Shown: positions 62,361 to 64,000 of the stretch, piece by piece
How the letters are laid out: each line of letters opens with the position of its first letter
Numbering within the stretch: position 1 is the first letter of the stretch
DNA from: Azorinus chamasolen
Taxonomy: Eukaryota; Mollusca; Bivalvia; Cardiida; Solecurtidae
Length of the DNA stretch: 64,000 nucleotides
Direction: 5' to 3'
NCBI GenBank assembly: GCA_963576725.1
Contig: OY755247.1
Location: forward strand, 13,458,534-13,522,533
The notes under the pieces: model-generated
Database searches by the model: none
Told to the model about the DNA's origin: nothing
The model's input: the letters and a program-made list of their open reading frames with translations, nothing else
Position numbers and translations under genes: made by a program

Positions 62361-62690
62361 TTAACCGGCATTCCTCCATACTGAGACGCCTTTTGATTTT
62401 TGTCAGGTTTTACATCGTTTTAACAGTATTTCAGTCATATCACGATGTACAGCTAATTACAGGTGGAGGAAGACACCAGAAGGTTCTTCTGTGCATGGAA
62501 CAAATTGCATGTTTCGTGCACTGAAGAACATCCAGGTAGAACCACCAACCTACCACAAGCCAGCTGCAAGGCTTCCTCACATGAATATTTTAAATGCCCA
62601 CACGGGATTTGAACCCACAGCCTCTTTTGACGCCTCTGTAAAAGTCACTTTTTGAAACTAATTGTGATAAATAGAGCATTTGCTCAGTCT
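62361..62690. mobile_element. Family B MITE, left half, carrying a SINE
   Basis: TTAACCGGCATTCCTCCATA, then the SINE, then cgcctctgtaaaagtcactt and one palindrome arm (ataaatagagcatttgctc). The rest is missing. A C fragment (62310-62360) abuts it. Confidence 0.65.
62397..62623 (-). mobile_element. SINE with a 7-bp target duplication
   Basis: CTTTTGA at 62390-62396 and 62624-62630. On the minus strand the B box is GTGGGTTCAAATCCC; the body shares agctaattacaggtggagga with the 59.8-kb SINE (inverse). The 5' head is truncated. Confidence 0.75.
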
Positions 62691-62805
62691 GAAGGAGTTC
62701 GGTGCCAAGTAACGTCGTAAAAAAGATGACGTGCGCCAGGTGACAGTCAGTGATGTTTATGTTGTTACATGTATATTATCAATATTTATTGTACGTTTTT
62801 CATAT

Positions 62806-63055
62806 TTAACCCTTCTCTTGCTGAATTTTAAAATACATTTCTCCTTCTTTACCCATGTCCTGTTGTATAATTACATATATCCTCACTGCGTACAAGTATT
62901 TCACTGTGCAATCACTGCTGTGGAGTGCACTGGTTGCACAATCAACTTGTAAATAGTGCAGACCCTGATGAGACAGCTCCTGCAGGAGCTGTCTCATCTG
63001 GGTCTTCACTATTTACAGGTAGGTATATTGACGTGAATAGCAAGCGAAGAGTTAA
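62806..63055. mobile_element. Family E MITE, near-identical to 9921-10170
   Basis: TTAACCCTTCTCTTGCTGAA and AGCAAGCGAAGAGTTAA. Core apex CAGCTCCTGCAGGAGCTG. It differs from the other copy at only a small number of bases. Confidence 0.85.
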
Positions 63056-63295
63056 GAGCTAAAACTTCCAAGTCTTCCATGATGTAGTTTGATTATATAT
63101 TTGCATCTGTTGTATCTAGTTATAGCGAAATTCCGCGAACATTCAGCACAGCCCTCTTATGAGAGAAAGGGTTATTTGGCACCTGTCAACAGTGTAGATA
63201 GAGAAGAGAAGACACAGAAGAAATCAGTGAGTCTCATCAGGGTCTTCACTGTTTGGCATTCAAAACCATCTAGCAAATTGTTTCCTTCCTTACCA

Positions 63296-63368
63296 AATCG
63301 AGGGTTTGGTGCAAAACTATTCTAACTCATTCACTAAGGAGTTAGAATAGTTTTGCACCAAGCCCTCG
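63296..63368. repeat. Family H palindrome
   Basis: tcgagggtttggtgcaaaac / gttttgcaccaagccctcga with arms meeting at tcattcactaagga. E-type outer words (gggtcttcactgtttggcat) lie to its left. Confidence 0.7.
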
Positions 63369-63382
63369 AAATAGACTGTTCC

Positions 63383-63622
63383 TTAACCCTTTACTTCATG
63401 CATACGCCTTTCTACGCCTCTGCAAACAAAGTAGGCCCAGATCAGAGCTGTCTAATCAGGGTCTGCTCTGTTTGCTTATGATATAATATAGATATGATTT
63501 TACAATTTCTGGCATGGCCAAACCTACCTTCCTATGCCAATGTGCTATTATAACAAATTAATCTACTTAATATTCATAACATCAATATTTCTTACATGAA
63601 TATTCATGGAGGAAAGGGTTAA
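63383..63622. mobile_element. Family A MITE, one-sided core
   Basis: TTAACCCTTTACTTCATGCA start, core aaagtaggcccagatcagag / ctaatcagggtctgctctgt with the apex deleted, end GGAGGAAAGGGTTAA. Confidence 0.75.
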
Positions 63623-63697
63623 CCCTTTACTTCATGCACATTCATGCAAGGAATATTAACAAAAACAACATTATGAGTATCATTTATTTTATTTTAA
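63619..63697. repeat. Family A MITE, left tip
   Basis: Shares TTAA 63619-63622. CCCTTTACTTCATGCACATT, then cut by the next copy. Confidence 0.55.
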
Positions 63698-63916
63698 CCC
63701 TTCCCTGTTAAGTATTCATGTAAGAAATATTGTCAACATGAATATTTATTAGCTCAAATTTTTATGATGTATTAACTTTTCCAGGGAATTTTTTGCTTAG
63801 ACAAAAAGTGTAGAATCAAATCTATACGATCAAAAGGATCAAAAGGAAACCGAGCTGTCTGATCTAGGTCTACTCGCAAATGCGTGAAAAGGCATTTAGA
63901 TGAGGGAAATGGTTAA
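63694..63916. mobile_element. Family A MITE, left core arm lost
   Basis: TTAACCCTTCCCTGTTAAGT start, full left flank, gagctgtctgatctaggtct, end GAGGGAAATGGTTAA. Confidence 0.7.
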
Positions 63917-64000
63917 ATGAGGATTCTCTGACTTTGCACAAACAGTTGACTCAGATCGATACTATTCAAGAGCAATAAATAACAGTATCATAAATATTAA

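Overview
This window is animal nuclear DNA, most likely from a heterodont bivalve mollusc. I see no bacterial operons, no rRNA and no intact tRNA gene. It is AT-rich, the only convincing coding sequence is split by long introns with good GT-AG sites, and nearly everything else is short non-autonomous transposons. The bivalve assignment rests on recognised repeat types: arrays built on a GACCTTGACCTTTGACC motif, elements that open with AAGAGGGCC and close with a hairpin plus GGTGAGCTAA, and SINEs ending in a (CACT)n-type tail. It is an inference from memory, not a database result.

Gene content. A minus-strand gene runs through the left third. A candidate first coding exon lies at 20621-20710, a 189-codon exon at 6558-7124 and a possible 34-base exon at 3196-3229. 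The large exon starts with DLSAIAMPLMETGD, which resembles the start of the long N-terminal extension of the AMPK gamma-2 subunit (PRKAG2). I therefore read it, tentatively, as the N-terminal part of a long AMPK gamma isoform; the CBS domains would lie beyond base 1. The intron between the first two exons is about 13.5 kb and is packed with transposons. No other protein gene is supported from 21 kb to 64 kb.

Repeat content. I recognise about a dozen families of palindrome-centred MITEs, named here A to N. Families A, B, E and M are flanked by TTAA and have CCC- or CCT-type termini, so they look piggyBac-like; a B copy inserted in a D copy at 41502-41730 shows the TTAA duplication directly. 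Families D, F and G are flanked by TA and start CAGT, so they look Tc1/mariner-like. Family C starts CAGAGGTCC. Each family carries a perfect or near-perfect central palindrome with arms of about 33-45 bases, and in most families the apex is CTCCTATAGGAG or a close variant, although the arms and outer termini are unrelated. Larger repeats are four tandem-repeat-bearing pearl/HINE-like elements (2.5, 18-20, 30.4-31.2 and 37.5-39.3 kb), a fifth at 58.0-58.7 kb, a 1.09-kb element with an 8-base target duplication (23.1-24.2 kb), tRNA-derived SINEs, and minisatellites (40.3 kb; 51.6-53.0 kb).

Layout. 0-21 kb: gene exons, MITEs and the big 145-bp array. 21-37 kb: dense MITEs, many nested. 37-40 kb: the 164-bp array. 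40-51 kb: MITEs. 51.5-53 kb: minisatellite. 53-64 kb: MITEs, SINEs, two stretches without recognised repeats (about 55.4-57.5 and 60.8-61.4 kb) and a long hairpin at 61.4 kb. The nesting gives a relative insertion history: tandem-array elements, D, G, F and SINEs sit inside A, B or C copies, while B and A copies also sit inside D copies, so the families were active over overlapping periods.
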